Source: an uncultured Ruminococcus sp.
GTDB taxonomy: Bacteria; Bacillota; Clostridia; Oscillospirales; Ruminococcaceae
Reading direction: 5' to 3'
NCBI GenBank assembly: GCA_947178195.1
Contig: CAMWXM010000141.1
Location: forward strand, 1 to 7,376
Length of the DNA: 7,376 nucleotides
The stretch's first letter is position 1; every line of letters starts with the position of its first letter. Made by a program: the position numbers and the translations under genes. This document shows, piece after piece, positions 5,941 to 7,376 of this stretch. Below the pieces are notes generated by a model, which did not search any database, was not told the origin of the DNA, and saw only the letters and a list, made by a program, of their open reading frames with translations.

Positions 5941-7235
5941 CAGGTTATTTTAAAAGACTTAAAGATAATATTGTTTCCTCCCTTACCACAAATCTTGCGT
6001 TGGTTATTTATTCAGTTCTTGCTTCTATTGTTTTATGGTTTGTTATTTCTATTACTATTTATCCTACAACGCCGAAAACACTTAATGATATTCCTATAGA
6101 GGTAGATATTACAGGAACTTCTGCCGAAGAAAACGGACTTAGCGTAATAAGTACCGACGTAAAAAATGTAAACGTTACTATCAAAGGAAACAGGTCGAGT
6201 ATTGGCAGCCTGTCCGAAGATGACCTTATCGCTAAGGCAGTTATTGAAAATGTAAATTCGGCAGGCGAAAAGGAACTTAAAATAAGCGTCTCGGGAAAAA
6301 GATCAGATGTAAAATTTGAAGTGACAAATATTTCTCCTCCGGTTATGAACATAATGTTCGATAAGATAGATACGAGAGAATTTGAAGTTACAGCTGAAGC
6401 ACCTAATGTTATAGCAGCTGAAAATCTTTATATGGACAAGAGTGATTTTAAGTGTACTCCTGAAACAATTGAAGTATCAGGTCCGTCAAAACAGCTTGAC
6501 AGTATTGATAAGATCGCTGTTGTTGTAAACGATAAGCAGGAGCTTGATACAGCTTATAAATTTCACAGTAACGATATTGTCTTCTATGATAAGAACAGCT
6601 CTAAAATAGATACGAAAAATATTACCTGCAATATAAATGATTTTGAAGTGGATATTCCCGTTTATATGCAGAAAAAGCTTGACCTTACCTATGACCTGAA
6701 ATATGCTCCGTCAACCTTCGACCCTGAGTCTCTGGGACTTGAAATGAGCGTTGACAGTATTACCATAGCTTCCCCTAATACGGAAATTGAAAAGCTCGAT
6801 TCGTGGAGTGTAGGATCTATCCCTCTTTACGATATTGGATGGGATTTTAACAAATCTTTTATTCTCGATATTCCAGAAAATTATAAAGATCTTTCAAATG
6901 TTTCTGCTGTTTCGCTGAAACTTAATACCGATGATCTGGCAAGGAAAACAGTAACAGTCAATGATATTTCTATTATAAATGCCCCAAGCGATTATAAATG
7001 CTCGGTCAATTCATATGGACTGTCATTCGATATAATCGGTCCGGAAGAGGATATCGATGAAATTACCGAACAGGATATCATAGTTTCGGTGGATATGCTT
7101 AAATATAATATCCAGAGCAGCTCGTTTACGGCGGATACTACAATAAGCTTCCCGAATTACGATAAAGTATGGGCAGTGGGACTGCAAAAGGTCTCGATCG
7201 AAGCAACTCCTGTGGAAAGTGATAAAATAACATAA
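5937..7235 (+). CDS. cdaR: CdaR, YbbR-domain regulator of CdaA
   Basis: A 432-residue membrane-anchored protein that in characterised Firmicutes binds CdaA and modulates its cyclase activity. A short basic cytoplasmic N-terminus is followed by one membrane segment (about 19-42). The rest is predicted to lie outside the membrane as about four YbbR-like beta repeats (roughly 50-142, 146-240, 245-335 and 336-425). Recurrent signatures are I-x-V-x-G-P/N followed by a helix of the form I-D-x-I, for example IEVSGPSKQLDSID (178-191) and FDIIGPEEDIDEI (364-376). The protein has only C173, C231 and C355 as cysteines. ATG 5937 overlaps the cdaA stop (ATGA), with AAGGAG (5921-5926) 10 nt upstream, so the two are translationally coupled. 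A terminator follows at once, so glmM, a frequent third gene, is not part of this operon. Confidence 0.93.
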   Translation: MTGYFKRLKDNIVSSLTTNLALVIYSVLASIVLWFVISITIYPTTPKTLNDIPIEVDITGTSAEENGLSVISTDVKNVNVTIKGNRSSIGSLSEDDLIAKAVIENVNSAGEKELKISVSGKRSDVKFEVTNISPPVMNIMFDKIDTREFEVTAEAPNVIAAENLYMDKSDFKCTPETIEVSGPSKQLDSIDKIAVVVNDKQELDTAYKFHSNDIVFYDKNSSKIDTKNITCNINDFEVDIPVYMQKKLDLTYDLKYAPSTFDPESLGLEMSVDSITIASPNTEIEKLDSWSVGSIPLYDIGWDFNKSFILDIPENYKDLSNVSAVSLKLNTDDLARKTVTVNDISIINAPSDYKCSVNSYGLSFDIIGPEEDIDEITEQDIIVSVDMLKYNIQSSSFTADTTISFPNYDKVWAVGLQKVSIEATPVESDKIT

Positions 7236-7246
7236 CAATAAATATT

Positions 7247-7300
7247 TTTAAGGCAGCATCTCGTAAGGGCTTGAGATACTGCCTTAAATCATTTATTTAT
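7247..7300 (+). terminator. Terminator after cdaR
   Basis: TTTAAGGCAG (7247-7256) pairs with CTGCCTTAAA (7279-7288). After one C-A mismatch, ATCTC (7258-7262) pairs with GAGAT (7273-7277) around a 10-nt loop. The tail TCATTTATTTAT is T-rich but interrupted. The left flank is also AT-rich, so it may work in both directions. Confidence 0.8.
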
Positions 7301-7322
7301 AGTGAAAAAACAGTCAAATTTC

Positions 7323-7359
7323 ACGTAAATATTTAAGTAAATAAAATACGTAAATATTT
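7323..7359. repeat. 12-nt direct repeat in the AT-rich tail
   Basis: ACGTAAATATTT occurs at 7323-7334 and 7348-7359, with starts 25 bp apart. A related AAGTAAATAAAA (7336-7347) lies between them. The 88 bases after the terminator hold no gene that I can see. The repeat may be a paired binding site for a downstream promoter cut off by the window, or simple AT-rich drift. Confidence 0.4.
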
Positions 7360-7376
7360 TTTTTGTGGACAAAACA

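Overview
The window looks like a chromosomal stretch from a low-to-moderate GC Gram-positive anaerobe, probably of class Clostridia (Oscillospiraceae/Ruminococcus-like). The clues are an LtaS-type sulfatase enzyme, a cdaA-cdaR pair, a DUF3343 protein beside a cysteine-desulfurase-family enzyme, strong AGGAGG-type ribosome binding sites, and AT-rich spacers with sigma-A-type promoters. The placement is an inference from gene content. All complete genes are on the + strand, and no phage, transposon, CRISPR, tRNA or rRNA sequence was seen.

Layout. Bases 1-76 are not genomic. Bases 11-76 match the Illumina Nextera P7 adapter with i7 barcode N707 and the Tn5 mosaic end, at 58 of 66 positions. The left edge is therefore probably a contig end extended into adapter. 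Real sequence starts at about 77, with the last 37 codons of a FabG-like short-chain dehydrogenase (78-191). A spacer with two promoter candidates and a hairpin leads to an LTA-synthase-family membrane enzyme (408-2243), which ends in a clear terminator (2266-2303). Next are ispD and ispF, 4 nt apart (2332-3499). A promoter and short leader precede a DUF3343 gene that overlaps a cysteine-desulfurase-family gene by 4 nt (3589-4955). Another promoter and a leader with an unusual three-part repeat precede cdaA-cdaR, also overlapping by 4 nt (5056-7235). A terminator and an AT-rich tail with a 12-nt direct repeat close the window.

How the genes fit together. The window is a row of short housekeeping modules: cell-envelope polymer synthesis (LtaS-like), isoprenoid precursors by the MEP pathway (IspD, IspF), probable sulfur or selenium handling (DUF3343 plus PLP enzyme), and c-di-AMP synthesis with its membrane regulator (CdaA, CdaR). 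Several of these serve the envelope, but nothing shows that they are co-regulated.

The two observations most worth attention are the degraded adapter at the left edge, which is an assembly artefact, and the cdaA leader, where one pyrimidine-rich arm can pair with either an upstream arm or a second copy that contains the purine-rich ribosome-binding region. I see no convincing evidence of a wholly new multi-gene system.
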